DNA from: Erysipelothrix rhusiopathiae
GTDB taxonomy: Bacteria; Bacillota_I; Bacilli_A; Erysipelotrichales; Erysipelotrichaceae
Assembly: GCA_902772725.1 (NCBI GenBank)
Contig: CACYBS010000014.1
Location: 1-61,206 of the forward strand
DNA: 61,206 nt
Reading direction: 5' to 3'
Shown here: positions 11,786 to 19,843 of the stretch, piece after piece
How the letters are laid out: every line of letters starts with the position of its first letter
How positions within the stretch are numbered: position 1 is the first letter of the stretch
Position numbers and translations under genes: made by a program
Notes under the pieces: generated by a model
The model's database searches: none
What the model saw: only the letters and a program-made list of their open reading frames with translations
Told to the model about the DNA's origin: nothing

Positions 11786-11824
11786 AACCACTCTTTCAGA
11801 TAAATCCTGAGAGAGTGGTTTTGT
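11786..11824. terminator. Bidirectional terminator between PTS operon and AEC gene
   Basis: A 14-bp stem with one G-U pair, AACCACTCTTTCAG (11786-11799) / CTGAGAGAGTGGTT (11807-11820), has T-tracts on the plus side (TTTTG) and, from the AAAAAA run, on the minus side. It serves the convergent gene pair. Confidence 0.9.
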
Positions 11825-11825
11825 G

Positions 11826-12743
11826 TTAGAACGCATTCAATATCATAACCCATACAGGTAACAGCGCAACAGATAGAATTGTAGTCGCTACCACCACATT
11901 GGCCGCAAATTCAACATCCGTTTTATATTGCTCGGCCAATACCGATGTCGTACTGCCTGCAGGCATCGCTGCCAATAATACCGAAACACCGGTAATAAAG
12001 CTATCAACATGACATAATTTACATCCAAGCCATACACATGCCGGAATCGCAATCAGACGCAGGAAGCTGAATTTAAGAATGTCCTTTTTAAACATATTCC
12101 CCATTCCGGTCTCATAAAGGATCATACCTAAGAAAACCATGATTAACGGCGTAGAACATCTGCCTAAAGATGTCAATGTCTTATCAATGGCACCCGGAAT
12201 CGGAATATTCAATAACATTCTTACAAGCCCGATTCCACAGGCAATAATGCAGGGATGGGTAACAATCTTTTTCAACTTATCCATTCCTTTGGAATCTTTC
12301 TCAAAATAAGAAACACCGGCTGTCCACATAATAATTCGTAACGGAATCAAATAAATTTGCGCATACAATAATCCAGTCTCTCCATATACACCTTCGGCTA
12401 CCGCATTTCCTAAAAATCCGGCATTGGAGCAGACTGTCGCATACTGCAGGATAGCCTTACGCTCAGGATTTTCACGGTTATATAACACTCTTGCCAAAAA
12501 AGTACATAGCACCTGTATACCGCAGGATACAAGGAAGATTACGATAAAGTCCCCTATTGTTTTCATATTTAACTCTGCTTTAAAGGAACTGATAATACTG
12601 CAGGGTAAAAATACCTGTACAACAGCCTTTGAAAATACAGACCTTTGATCTGATGATAAAATCTTTCCTTTGCACAAAAGATATCCCACAGTCATCTCCG
12701 CAAACATCATAAATTGAAGCTCAAACAATTCTGTTAAATTCAT
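11826..12743 (-). CDS. AEC (auxin efflux carrier) family transporter
   Basis: A 305-residue integral membrane protein of the AEC/MleP-type fold: about ten hydrophobic helices in two halves, with the repeat-like LPCSIISSF near residue 50 and LAAMPAGSTTSVLAEQY near residue 260. Members export or exchange organic acids, malate or related anions; the substrate here is unknown. GGGGAGTGAG lies before the ATG. It is a single-gene unit convergent with the PTS operon and preceded by the malQ terminator. Confidence 0.85.
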   Translation of the reverse strand: MNLTELFELQFMMFAEMTVGYLLCKGKILSSDQRSVFSKAVVQVFLPCSIISSFKAELNMKTIGDFIVIFLVSCGIQVLCTFLARVLYNRENPERKAILQYATVCSNAGFLGNAVAEGVYGETGLLYAQIYLIPLRIIMWTAGVSYFEKDSKGMDKLKKIVTHPCIIACGIGLVRMLLNIPIPGAIDKTLTSLGRCSTPLIMVFLGMILYETGMGNMFKKDILKFSFLRLIAIPACVWLGCKLCHVDSFITGVSVLLAAMPAGSTTSVLAEQYKTDVEFAANVVVATTILSVALLPVWVMILNAF

Positions 12744-12790
12744 AATCTCACTCCCCGTAAAATGGTAACAGATTTTTAAACTTTGTCATA

Positions 12791-12815
12791 GAAAAAGGAA
12801 GGCCATACGCCTTCC
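12791..12815 (-). terminator. malQ terminator
   Basis: On the minus strand a GGAAGGC / GCCTTCC stem with a 5-base loop is followed by TTTTT, eight bases after the malQ stop. Confidence 0.85.
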
Positions 12816-12823
12816 AGTACATT

Positions 12824-14305
12824 CTATTTTTTGACAATTCGTCCGGCCTGTTCTAACCAAGGTCTGGTCTTCATAAGTTCTGCCGGGAATGTTTTGAAAT
12901 TCTTTAATTTCCAGCTCCAGTTTAAATCGGTTTCTAAGCCCGGTCGATTGATTCGGGCTTCTTCACCATATCCGCAGACATCCCAAAGCGAAAGAATCAC
13001 AAAGTCCGCTTCACAATCAATCAAGTAATGACATACTAAATCGTTGAAGTTGCGGCTTTCATAACCTCTTTTCTTGAAGAAGCGGCGAAGTGCTGTGCGC
13101 TTATTTGGTGAATATGTCTTATACTCTTCATCAAGAGTCGGATTATCATGAGTTCCCGAATAAACAACCTTATTCTTTTCTGCCGGTTTCTTCAGTAATT
13201 TCGGTTCCATTCTAAAGAGCAGTACATCCATACCCGGAAGATTAAAATCTTTTTCCAAGTCCAATACTTCCTGGCGGATATAGCCTAAGTCTTCCGCAAT
13301 TAATTCAATACCCGGACTGGTTTCCAGAATTCTTTGAAGCAATTCATGGCCCGGGCCAAATTCCCAATGTCCATTCACAGCGGTTGGGTGGCCCGCAGGG
13401 ATCATCCAATATGTATCAAAGGCACGGAAATGGTCAATACGCACTAAATCGAAACACCGGTGTGTCCAATTCATACGTTCACACCAGAACTTGTAGTTAT
13501 CTTTTTTCTGCTCGGCAAAATTATAAATCGGCATACCCCAGAGCTGTCCATCCTTAGAGAAATAGTCAGGCGGACATCCTGCCACAAATGTCGGATTACC
13601 ATCTTCATCCAACATAAAGTTTTTCTTTTCAGCCCAAACATCCGCACTGTCATAACCTACATAGAACGGAACATCTCCCATGATCTTCACGTTGCGGGAA
13701 TGAGCGTACTGCAGTACTTCATCAAACTGCTTATAGAAAATAAACTGCAGGAACTTCACATAGAATAATTCATCCTGATAATCATCTAAATCAATGGCGT
13801 GCTCTTCCGGCCAGTTGCGATACTCTTCATCCCATTCATTCCAGACGGCACCATCATGGAAAGAACTGAATAATCGGTAAACTGCCCAATCATCCAGCCA
13901 GAATGCTTCTTTTTCGAATTTCTCGTATTCTTCCTTATAGCGTTTAAAATTTTTCTTAAACGCCTTAAATGCGCGCACAAAATAAGGCTCCTTGAATTCA
14001 CGTATTTTATTATAGTCAGCGCGGTCTTTAAACTTATTACAATTCACAATGGAGCTCTGTGTTAATAAACCTTCTTCACTCAATCGGTCAAGATTGATAT
14101 AAATAGGATCACCTGCATAGCTTGAATATGTTTTATACGGGGAGTGCGTCTCAGCTGTCATCTGCAATGGTAAAATCTGCCAAACAGAATAACCTGCATC
14201 CGCGATGCAGTCGATCATCTTTAACGTTTTCCCACCGAAATCACCGATTCCCTGATTGCCCGGAACCGAAAACAATGGACATAACAGTCCTGCTTTTCTA
14301 GTCAT
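12824..14305 (-). CDS. malQ: 4-alpha-glucanotransferase (amylomaltase, GH77)
   Basis: A 493-residue cytoplasmic enzyme that transfers maltosyl or glucan segments between alpha-1,4-glucans, releasing glucose. The nucleophile Asp is in DLVRIDHFRAF (about residue 293), the acid/base Glu in LIAEDLG (about 338), and the stabilising Asp in GTHDNPT (about 386), the same spacing as Thermus amylomaltase. The N-terminus GLLCPLFSVPGNQGIGDFG is the family hallmark. AGGAGGAG precedes the ATG. It follows the 152-residue membrane protein gene by 33 bases on the same strand and is probably co-transcribed with it from the structured leader upstream. No glycogen phosphorylase or maltose transporter is in the window. 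Confidence 0.95.
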   Translation of the reverse strand: MTRKAGLLCPLFSVPGNQGIGDFGGKTLKMIDCIADAGYSVWQILPLQMTAETHSPYKTYSSYAGDPIYINLDRLSEEGLLTQSSIVNCNKFKDRADYNKIREFKEPYFVRAFKAFKKNFKRYKEEYEKFEKEAFWLDDWAVYRLFSSFHDGAVWNEWDEEYRNWPEEHAIDLDDYQDELFYVKFLQFIFYKQFDEVLQYAHSRNVKIMGDVPFYVGYDSADVWAEKKNFMLDEDGNPTFVAGCPPDYFSKDGQLWGMPIYNFAEQKKDNYKFWCERMNWTHRCFDLVRIDHFRAFDTYWMIPAGHPTAVNGHWEFGPGHELLQRILETSPGIELIAEDLGYIRQEVLDLEKDFNLPGMDVLLFRMEPKLLKKPAEKNKVVYSGTHDNPTLDEEYKTYSPNKRTALRRFFKKRGYESRNFNDLVCHYLIDCEADFVILSLWDVCGYGEEARINRPGLETDLNWSWKLKNFKTFPAELMKTRPWLEQAGRIVKK

Positions 14306-14338
14306 ATCTCCTCCTGATGTACGTAATTGCTGATACTG

Positions 14339-14797
14339 TTATTTTACCACTAAATGCTTGGAATTCCCATAAGAAAAGCCGTCCTCTGTTTTAGATGCTG
14401 CCGCTTCCTTTTTCAATTTAAGAGCCACAATAATTGTCAAAATATATAAAGTCAAAGAAATCCACGGAACGGTATCAAAGGCATATGCTGTTCCATATTC
14501 CATCATTTTGCTGACAAAGTGATATGCCTCTAAAAATAAGCTGAATGAGCACATTGCCAGAGGATAAACGGCAGAAGTAGGGTCATGTGCTGCCTTCATG
14601 CAGGCGTTCCAACAAAGAACATTAATAATAATATTGTAACTTAAAGGTAAAAGAACAGACTGCATCATTCCTGCTTTATGGAATTCAAAGTTATGTGAAT
14701 AACTCCAGATAAACAATCCGCCTAAAAGCACTCCAAATAATACAATCACAAAATAAGCTATACCTAAATATTTCATTCCTTTTTGAGCTTTTGTCAT
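14339..14797 (-). CDS. Small four-helix membrane protein, unknown
   Basis: A 152-residue protein of no family I recognise. Hydrophobic segments lie around residues 10-32, 45-65, 78-98 and 108-130, followed by a basic and polar tail (LKLKKEAAASKTEDG). AGAGGG precedes the ATG. It lies directly upstream of malQ, so it probably shares its transcript and the long leader. The function is unknown; link to glucan metabolism is only by position. Confidence 0.65.
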   Translation of the reverse strand: MTKAQKGMKYLGIAYFVIVLFGVLLGGLFIWSYSHNFEFHKAGMMQSVLLPLSYNIIINVLCWNACMKAAHDPTSAVYPLAMCSFSLFLEAYHFVSKMMEYGTAYAFDTVPWISLTLYILTIIVALKLKKEAAASKTEDGFSYGNSKHLVVK

Positions 14798-15047
14798 ATA
14801 TATTCCCTCTAAAAAACTGTACTTTCTTTTTACAGGGCTAGTTTATCACTCAAAATGTCACAAAACTGTCACTAAAAAGGGAAGCAGGACGTTTTTAGTG
14901 ACTGACTCCGGATTAACACCGGGTCTAAAAAAGCCTCCGTCCTTACTTTGCCCAGACCTTTTCTAACTGTATGCCTACAGCAGAAAGGCCAGGAACATCT
15001 GATTATTCCTGACCCTTTTATCTTATGCCTAATGTAGATAGATATAT
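14798..15047 (-). other. Structured leader or small-RNA region before the malQ transcript
   Basis: A 250-base gap rich in complementary segments on the minus strand. A putative promoter TTGATA-17-CATAAG begins just after the upstream terminator. Next come a 9-bp hairpin GGTCAGGAA / TTCCTGGCC, then TTTCT-CTGT / ACAG-AGAAA, GGTCT / AGACC, CCGG / CCGG, and an 11-bp repeat GTCACTAAAAA / TTTTTAGTGAC (14868-14902). A long-range closing helix is also possible: AAAAGGG (15019-15013) and AGGA (15010-15007) with TCCT (14889-14886) and CCCTTTT (14881-14875). It competes with two of the local hairpins. I cannot match it to a riboswitch class, 6S or SRP RNA. Confidence 0.4.
14868..14902. repeat. 11-bp perfect inverted repeat in the malQ leader
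   Basis: GTCACTAAAAA (14868-14878) and TTTTTAGTGAC (14892-14902) with a 13-base loop. On the minus strand a moderately U-rich tail follows, so it may terminate the leader transcript, but the stem is AT-rich and a protein operator is also possible. Confidence 0.55.
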
Positions 15048-15095
15048 CAAAAAAACTATTATGATCAGGTTCAAATCTTCCTGATTTTATAATAG
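15048..15095 (-). terminator. Second (distal) terminator of the 91-residue gene
   Basis: On the minus strand CTATTAT and ATCAGG pair with CCTGAT and ATAATAG, followed by TTTTTTT. It lies just beyond the first terminator, giving a tandem stop before the malQ leader promoter. Confidence 0.8.
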
Positions 15096-15120
15096 AAAAA
15101 AGTCTGTTTACGCAGACTTT
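15096..15120 (-). terminator. Terminator overlapping the stop codon of the 91-residue gene
   Basis: AAAGTCTG (15099-15106) / CAGACTTT (15113-15120); on the minus strand it is followed by T6. The gene's TAA (15110-15108) lies in the loop. Confidence 0.85.
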
Positions 15121-15383
15121 TCAGTAAAAACAAGATCATAATGTGTCTTTAAATATTCTCTTCCTTCATCGGTCAGGAAAAACTCGTGCTTCGAGAACGT
15201 TCCCGGCAAAGGCAGCTCAGCAGAAACAACGGACGAAACAAAGCCTAATTCGTCCAGCAGAGTAATATCATCCATTTCCTGATCGGTATCGATATCCTCT
15301 GGGAAGCTGACATGCCCGGTACTTGCGATTTTCATTAATAATTCCAAACAGGATTCACTTAATTTAATATCTTTATTTTCCAT
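15108..15383 (-). CDS. Small acidic protein, unknown
   Basis: A 91-residue acidic protein. LTDEGREYLKTHY near the C-terminus resembles the wing/helix end of winged-helix domains, and the N-terminal LSESCLELLMKIASTGHVSFPED could be its first helix, but there is no clear family match. TGAGGA precedes the ATG. It is a single gene with its own double terminator and is divergent from the aro operon. Confidence 0.55.
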   Translation of the reverse strand: MENKDIKLSESCLELLMKIASTGHVSFPEDIDTDQEMDDITLLDELGFVSSVVSAELPLPGTFSKHEFFLTDEGREYLKTHYDLVFTEKSA

Positions 15384-15508
15384 ATATTCCTCACATTTTT
15401 ATATTCGGCAAACAGCTTTCTGCCACTTTCATGATACATCGATTTTACATCTACATCAATCATGTTAAGCACACTGAGATTGAATTAACTGAAAAACAAG
15501 CCAAGAAA

Positions 15509-15517
15509 TGGTATCAT
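15509..15517 (+). promoter_or_regulatory. Putative extended -10 promoter of the aro operon
   Basis: TG-G-TATCAT (15509-15517) is an extended -10 element 20 bases before the aroB ATG; no convincing -35 lies upstream. AAAAGGAG (15521-15528) is the ribosome site. Confidence 0.4.
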
Positions 15518-15536
15518 ATCGAAAAGGAGTCGTTAT

Positions 15537-16550
15537 ATGAAATTGATTGTCAATTTAAATGAAAAATCATATCCTATTCTAATCCAGAGAAAGGGACTGG
15601 ATTTATTGGAAGAATATATAAACACAAATCGCAGGATTGCCATTATTACGGATTCCGGAGTTCCTGAAAAATGGATTCAAAAAGTAAAAGAACACTGCCC
15701 AAATTCTTTTGTATGCATCTTTCCCCAGGGGGAGGCATCCAAGTCTTTACATACCTATGAAGTTCTTCAAAAAGAATTGATCGAGCACAATATGACAAGA
15801 AAAGATGCCGTAATTGCCGTAGGCGGCGGTGTTGTCGGAGATTTAGCCGGCTTTGTCGCTTCTACCTATATGCGTGGTATTGACTTCTACAACATTCCAA
15901 CCACGGTTCTTTCCCAGGTCGATTCTTCCGTAGGCGGAAAGGTTGCGGTGGATATGGGATCCTATAAAAATATCATCGGTGCCTTCTATCAGCCAAAGGC
16001 AGTTATCATTGACCCGGATGTACTCAGTACACTTCCTGTCCGCCATCAAAACAACGGTCTGGTGGAAGCCTTGAAAATAGGTCTTATTCTTGAAGCGGAT
16101 CTGGTTGAAGAATTTGAAAAGGAAACATTAGATATAGAAAAGATCATTACCCGCTCTATTGACTTAAAACGGATAATCGTAGAACAGGATGAAAAAGAAG
16201 CAGGACTTCGCTCCATCTTAAATTTCGGACACACAATCGGTCATGCCATTGAATCCGCCTATGGATTAAATACCTATCTGCATGGAGAATGCGTAGGTAT
16301 GGGCATGTTGTATTTTATTGAAGATTCTTCCTTAAAAGAAAGAGTATTAAAGATCTATAAGCGGCTAAATCTTCCTGTTGTTCCTGAATATGATGTTTCT
16401 GTATTAATGGATTATATCCGCAAGGATAAAAAGAATTCCGCTAAAGGAATTACCATCATCACTGTTCCGAGTATTGGAAATTATTCCATAAAGACAATGT
16501 CTTATGATGAAATTAGAGCTGTCTTAGAAAGAGGTCCTTATGAAAAATAA
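15537..16550 (+). CDS. aroB: 3-dehydroquinate synthase
   Basis: A 337-residue NAD- and divalent-metal-dependent enzyme making 3-dehydroquinate from DAHP, the second shikimate step. Visible motifs are AVGGGVVGDLAGFVASTYMRG in part (NAD and phosphate binding), QVDSSVGGKVAVD, NGLVEALKIG (metal Glu) and NFGHTIGHAIE with metal-binding histidines. It is first in a four-gene aro operon, overlapping aroC by 11 bases. Other shikimate genes (aroF/G, aroD, aroE, aroK) are not in the window. Confidence 0.97.
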   Translation: MKLIVNLNEKSYPILIQRKGLDLLEEYINTNRRIAIITDSGVPEKWIQKVKEHCPNSFVCIFPQGEASKSLHTYEVLQKELIEHNMTRKDAVIAVGGGVVGDLAGFVASTYMRGIDFYNIPTTVLSQVDSSVGGKVAVDMGSYKNIIGAFYQPKAVIIDPDVLSTLPVRHQNNGLVEALKIGLILEADLVEEFEKETLDIEKIITRSIDLKRIIVEQDEKEAGLRSILNFGHTIGHAIESAYGLNTYLHGECVGMGMLYFIEDSSLKERVLKIYKRLNLPVVPEYDVSVLMDYIRKDKKNSAKGITIITVPSIGNYSIKTMSYDEIRAVLERGPYEK

Positions 16551-17652
16551 CTTTGGTTCAAATATATCCTTTACCCTTTTCGGAGAAAGTCACGGCCCTG
16601 AAATCGGTATTGTATTAGATGGTCTTCCTTCCGGCTTTGCGATTGATGAAAACCGCATTCTTGCGGATTTAGACAAGCGTAAGGCAAAAGGAAAATTATC
16701 TACCCAGAGACATGAAGAAGATATTCCGATCTTTATCTCCGGTATTTTCAATGGGTATACCACCGGTACACCGTTAACGATCCTTTTCAAGAACAAGGAT
16801 ACCCGATCACAGGATTATACAAAAATCAAAGGCAGGCTGCGTCCGGGTCATGCGGATTACACTGCTTATGAAAAATATAACGGATTCCAGGATTATCGCG
16901 GCGGAGGTCATTTCTCCGGACGATTAACTGCTCCGATTGTGGCTGCCGGAAGTATCTGCCGCCAGATTTTAGAGCAGAAAGGGGTCAAATTAGGCTCACA
17001 TATCGAACAGCTATACAATATTAAAGACGAAAACTTCTCGGATGATATCTTGCGTTTAAGCGAAGAAATTGATGCGATGAACAACGATACCTTTGCGGTG
17101 TTAGATCACGATATTAAAGAAGATATGAAACAGGCTATTCTTGAAGCTGCTGAAGAAGGCGACTCTTTAGGCGGTATTGTAGAAAGTGCCGTTATCGGCA
17201 TGCCTGCCGGAATCGGTGAACCTTTCTTCGATTCTGTTGAAAGCATATTATCCCACCTTCTCTTTTCCATTCCTGCCGTAAAAGGGGTTTCCTTTGGCAA
17301 AGGCTTTGGGTTTGCGAATATGAAAGGCTCACAGGCAAACGATGCCTTCTATTTCGATGAGAAAATAAAAACACGAACCAACAACAATGCCGGAATCAAC
17401 GGCGGCATCACCAACGGTATGCCGATTCTCATCCATACCGTCATCAAGCCGACTCCATCGATCTATAAGGTACAGGAATCGGTAGATTACAGCACAAAAG
17501 AAAGCGTAGACCTGCAGATTCAGGGACGCCACGATCCATGCATCTTACATCGCGCAAGAATTGTGGTGGATTCGGTAATCGCCCTTGGACTTCTGGATTT
17601 GTGGATGTCAAAAGAAGCAGTAAAGGCATTTGAGGAAGCGTATGAAGGTTAA
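16540..17652 (+). CDS. aroC: Chorismate synthase
   Basis: A 370-residue FMN-dependent enzyme that removes phosphate from EPSP to give chorismate. Signature segments are FGESHGPEIGIVLDG at the N-terminus, RPGHADYTAYEKY, DYRGGGHFSGRLTAPIVAAG and FGFANMKGSQANDAF. The ATG lies within the end of aroB (overlap 16540-16550), with AGAAAGAGGT as ribosome site, so translation is probably coupled. Confidence 0.97.
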   Translation: MKNNFGSNISFTLFGESHGPEIGIVLDGLPSGFAIDENRILADLDKRKAKGKLSTQRHEEDIPIFISGIFNGYTTGTPLTILFKNKDTRSQDYTKIKGRLRPGHADYTAYEKYNGFQDYRGGGHFSGRLTAPIVAAGSICRQILEQKGVKLGSHIEQLYNIKDENFSDDILRLSEEIDAMNNDTFAVLDHDIKEDMKQAILEAAEEGDSLGGIVESAVIGMPAGIGEPFFDSVESILSHLLFSIPAVKGVSFGKGFGFANMKGSQANDAFYFDEKIKTRTNNNAGINGGITNGMPILIHTVIKPTPSIYKVQESVDYSTKESVDLQIQGRHDPCILHRARIVVDSVIALGLLDLWMSKEAVKAFEEAYEG

Positions 17653-18901
17653 AATATATCCTTCCTATTGTGAAGGAGAAGTATCTGTTCCCTGCTCTAA
17701 ATCACAGGCACACCGTGCCTTGATCCTGGCTGCCTTATCCCCTTCTACCGGCATCATTTCCAATATCTCCTACTCAAAGGATATTGATGCGACCATTAAC
17801 TGCTTACAAGCTTTTGGTGCCCAAATTGAGAAAAAGGAAAATTCCTGTATTGTGACAGGAACAGATATTCCCCAATTAACCGGTGAAATCCATTGCGACT
17901 GTAATGAATCGGGATCAACGCTTCGCTTTTTAATTCCTGTTGCGGGAATGTCAAATGCCAGAGTTACCTTTAAAACTCATGGCAGGCTGGCAAACCGTCC
18001 CATGACCATTTATGAAGATATATTTCATTCGCAAAACCTTCTCTACCAGCAGGCCGGGGATTCAATTACCATACAAGGGCCTCTTAGAGAACGGAATTAT
18101 ACGGTGCCCGGAAATATCTCATCTCAATTTATCAGCGGCTTATTGATGGGGTTATCGTTAAGCCATGAAAAATGTACAATCACCGTTACCGATGCCTACG
18201 AATCGAAATCATATGTAGATCTGAGCGTGCAGGCATTAAAGGAATACGGCATTGATGTCTCTTTCAAGGACAGAACGTACTATATTCCGGATGCACATTA
18301 TCAATCCAGAGATATGATCATCGAAGGCGATTGGTCCCAGGCTGCTTTCTTTGCGGTATTAGCTGCCATTAAAGGGAACATTGAATGTTTAAATATGAAT
18401 ATAAACTCCCTGCAGGGAGATAAGGTTATTGTCAAGATTCTGAAGCAAGCCGGCGCTAAAGTTGAAGGGAATAGATTTTCAAACCATCAATTATCCCCTC
18501 AGACTATCGATCTTCAAAACTGTCCGGATCTTGGCCCCATTCTTTTTGTGTTAGCTGCTTATACAGAAGGAATGACCACGATTACTCACTGTCAAAGGCT
18601 CAGAATTAAAGAAAGCGACCGCATCCAGGCAATGGAAGCGGAATTAAAAAAATGGGGAGTCGATATAGAGTCCACAGAAGATACTGTTATCATCAAAGGA
18701 AAATCATCTTATAAAAAAGATGAAACAGTCTATATTGAAGGTCATAATGACCACAGAATTGTGATGGCTATGACCGTATTTGGCTTATGCGCCGATTCAC
18801 CCTGCATTATTGAAGGCGTTGAAGCCATCACAAAATCATATCCAAACTTTTTTGAAGATATTCAAAAAGTGAACGGAAAAATAGAAGGAGGAAAAATATG
18901 A
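17642..18901 (+). CDS. aroA: EPSP synthase (3-phosphoshikimate 1-carboxyvinyltransferase)
   Basis: A 419-residue enzyme joining shikimate-3-phosphate and PEP. Visible motifs are VPCSKSQAHRALILAA, CNESGSTLRFLIPVAG, EGDWSQAAFFAVLAA, RIKESDRIQAM and EGHNDHRIVMAMTVFG. An in-frame TTG exists at 17630, but ATG 17642 with GAGG just upstream gives the usual N-terminus. It overlaps aroC by 11 bases and tyrA by 4 (ATGA). Confidence 0.96.
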   Translation: MKVKIYPSYCEGEVSVPCSKSQAHRALILAALSPSTGIISNISYSKDIDATINCLQAFGAQIEKKENSCIVTGTDIPQLTGEIHCDCNESGSTLRFLIPVAGMSNARVTFKTHGRLANRPMTIYEDIFHSQNLLYQQAGDSITIQGPLRERNYTVPGNISSQFISGLLMGLSLSHEKCTITVTDAYESKSYVDLSVQALKEYGIDVSFKDRTYYIPDAHYQSRDMIIEGDWSQAAFFAVLAAIKGNIECLNMNINSLQGDKVIVKILKQAGAKVEGNRFSNHQLSPQTIDLQNCPDLGPILFVLAAYTEGMTTITHCQRLRIKESDRIQAMEAELKKWGVDIESTEDTVIIKGKSSYKKDETVYIEGHNDHRIVMAMTVFGLCADSPCIIEGVEAITKSYPNFFEDIQKVNGKIEGGKI

Positions 18902-19737
18902 TTTACGGAATTGTCGGATTAGGTGTCATGGGCGGCAGTTATGCCAGAAAATTAATGTCCCTGCAGGAAACCGTATATGGCTTTGCCCGCAGAAAAGAAA
19001 CCATTGATACCGCAATGAAAAAGCACTATATCTCAGATGGTACAACCGACCTTTCGGACGGTCTGTTAAGCCGCTGTGATATCGTAGTGTTGTGTTTATA
19101 TCCAACCTTAGTGGCACCATGGATCAAAGAAAACCAGAAATATCTGAAATCCGGATGCGAAATCATGGATATCAGCGGTGTCAAAACCGGAATTATACTT
19201 CCTTCCCAGGAAGCTCTCACAAGAGAGGATGCAGAATTGATATCTACACATCCAATGTGCGGACGTGAATCCCGCGGGCTTGAATTCTCCGATCCTAACA
19301 TTTTCAATGGAGCTAACTATATTGTCGTTCCTACCGAAAAGAACACCAAAAAGGCCGTGGAAGATGCCATTGCCCTTGGAGAAAAATTAGGCTGTACCAA
19401 CATCTCTACACTTACAATTGAAAGACATGACCGCATGATCGGATTTTTATCCCAGCTGACCCATGTGATTGCCGTCAGCCTGATGAATACCCATGACAGC
19501 GATGAGTTAGTTAAATTTACCGGAGATTCCTTTAGAGATCTCACCCGTATCGCTTCGATCAACGAAGATATGTGGGCAGAATTATTCTTATTAAATAAGG
19601 AAATTCTGTTAAGTGAAATCGATGCCTTTGATGATGCCCTTATGCATTTTAGAGATGCATTGGATCAAGAAGACACGGAAGAGATGAAACGCTTGTTCAT
19701 CCAATCCACTAAAAGAAGAAAGAAATTCAATCGTTAA
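18898..19737 (+). CDS. tyrA: Prephenate dehydrogenase
   Basis: A 279-residue NAD(P)-dependent enzyme converting prephenate to 4-hydroxyphenylpyruvate for tyrosine. The Rossmann motif GLGVMGGSYA starts at residue 7; STHPMCGRESRGLEF holds the catalytic-region histidine, and LTHVIAVSLM and DLTRIAS are family segments. The protein is short and carries no chorismate mutase or ACT domain. AGGAGG precedes the ATG, which overlaps the aroA stop. Confidence 0.93.
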   Translation: MIYGIVGLGVMGGSYARKLMSLQETVYGFARRKETIDTAMKKHYISDGTTDLSDGLLSRCDIVVLCLYPTLVAPWIKENQKYLKSGCEIMDISGVKTGIILPSQEALTREDAELISTHPMCGRESRGLEFSDPNIFNGANYIVVPTEKNTKKAVEDAIALGEKLGCTNISTLTIERHDRMIGFLSQLTHVIAVSLMNTHDSDELVKFTGDSFRDLTRIASINEDMWAELFLLNKEILLSEIDAFDDALMHFRDALDQEDTEEMKRLFIQSTKRRKKFNR

Positions 19738-19757
19738 AGCCCGGAAACGGGCTTTTA
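19738..19757 (+). terminator. Terminator of the aro operon
   Basis: AGCCCG-GAAA-CGGGCT followed by TTT directly after the tyrA stop; GNRA-type tetraloop. Confidence 0.88.
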
Positions 19758-19790
19758 ATTATGTGAAATTATCTGAAATTAGCACTCTGA

Positions 19791-19818
19791 TTGACAGATT
19801 GCCAAAAGTGGTTATAAT
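19791..19818 (+). promoter_or_regulatory. ftsH promoter
   Basis: Consensus TTGACA (19791-19796), a 16-base spacer and consensus TATAAT (19813-19818) lie 25 bases before the ATG; GGAGG (19832-19836) is the ribosome site. It is one of the strongest-looking vegetative promoters in the window. Confidence 0.85.
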
Positions 19819-19843
19819 TAATTTCAATATTGGAGGTAAATCA

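Noticed and set aside
14868-15019. 6S, SRP or RNase P RNA in the malQ leader
   Set aside because: None of the conserved segments of these RNAs that I know (e.g. the SRP GGAAGG/GCAGCA core) are visible, so I leave it unclassified.
15048-15095. TTTGAACCTGATC on the minus strand, a string seen in TPP riboswitches
   Set aside because: It is one side of the terminator stem; the CTGAGA part and the closing AGGGA segment of a TPP element are absent.
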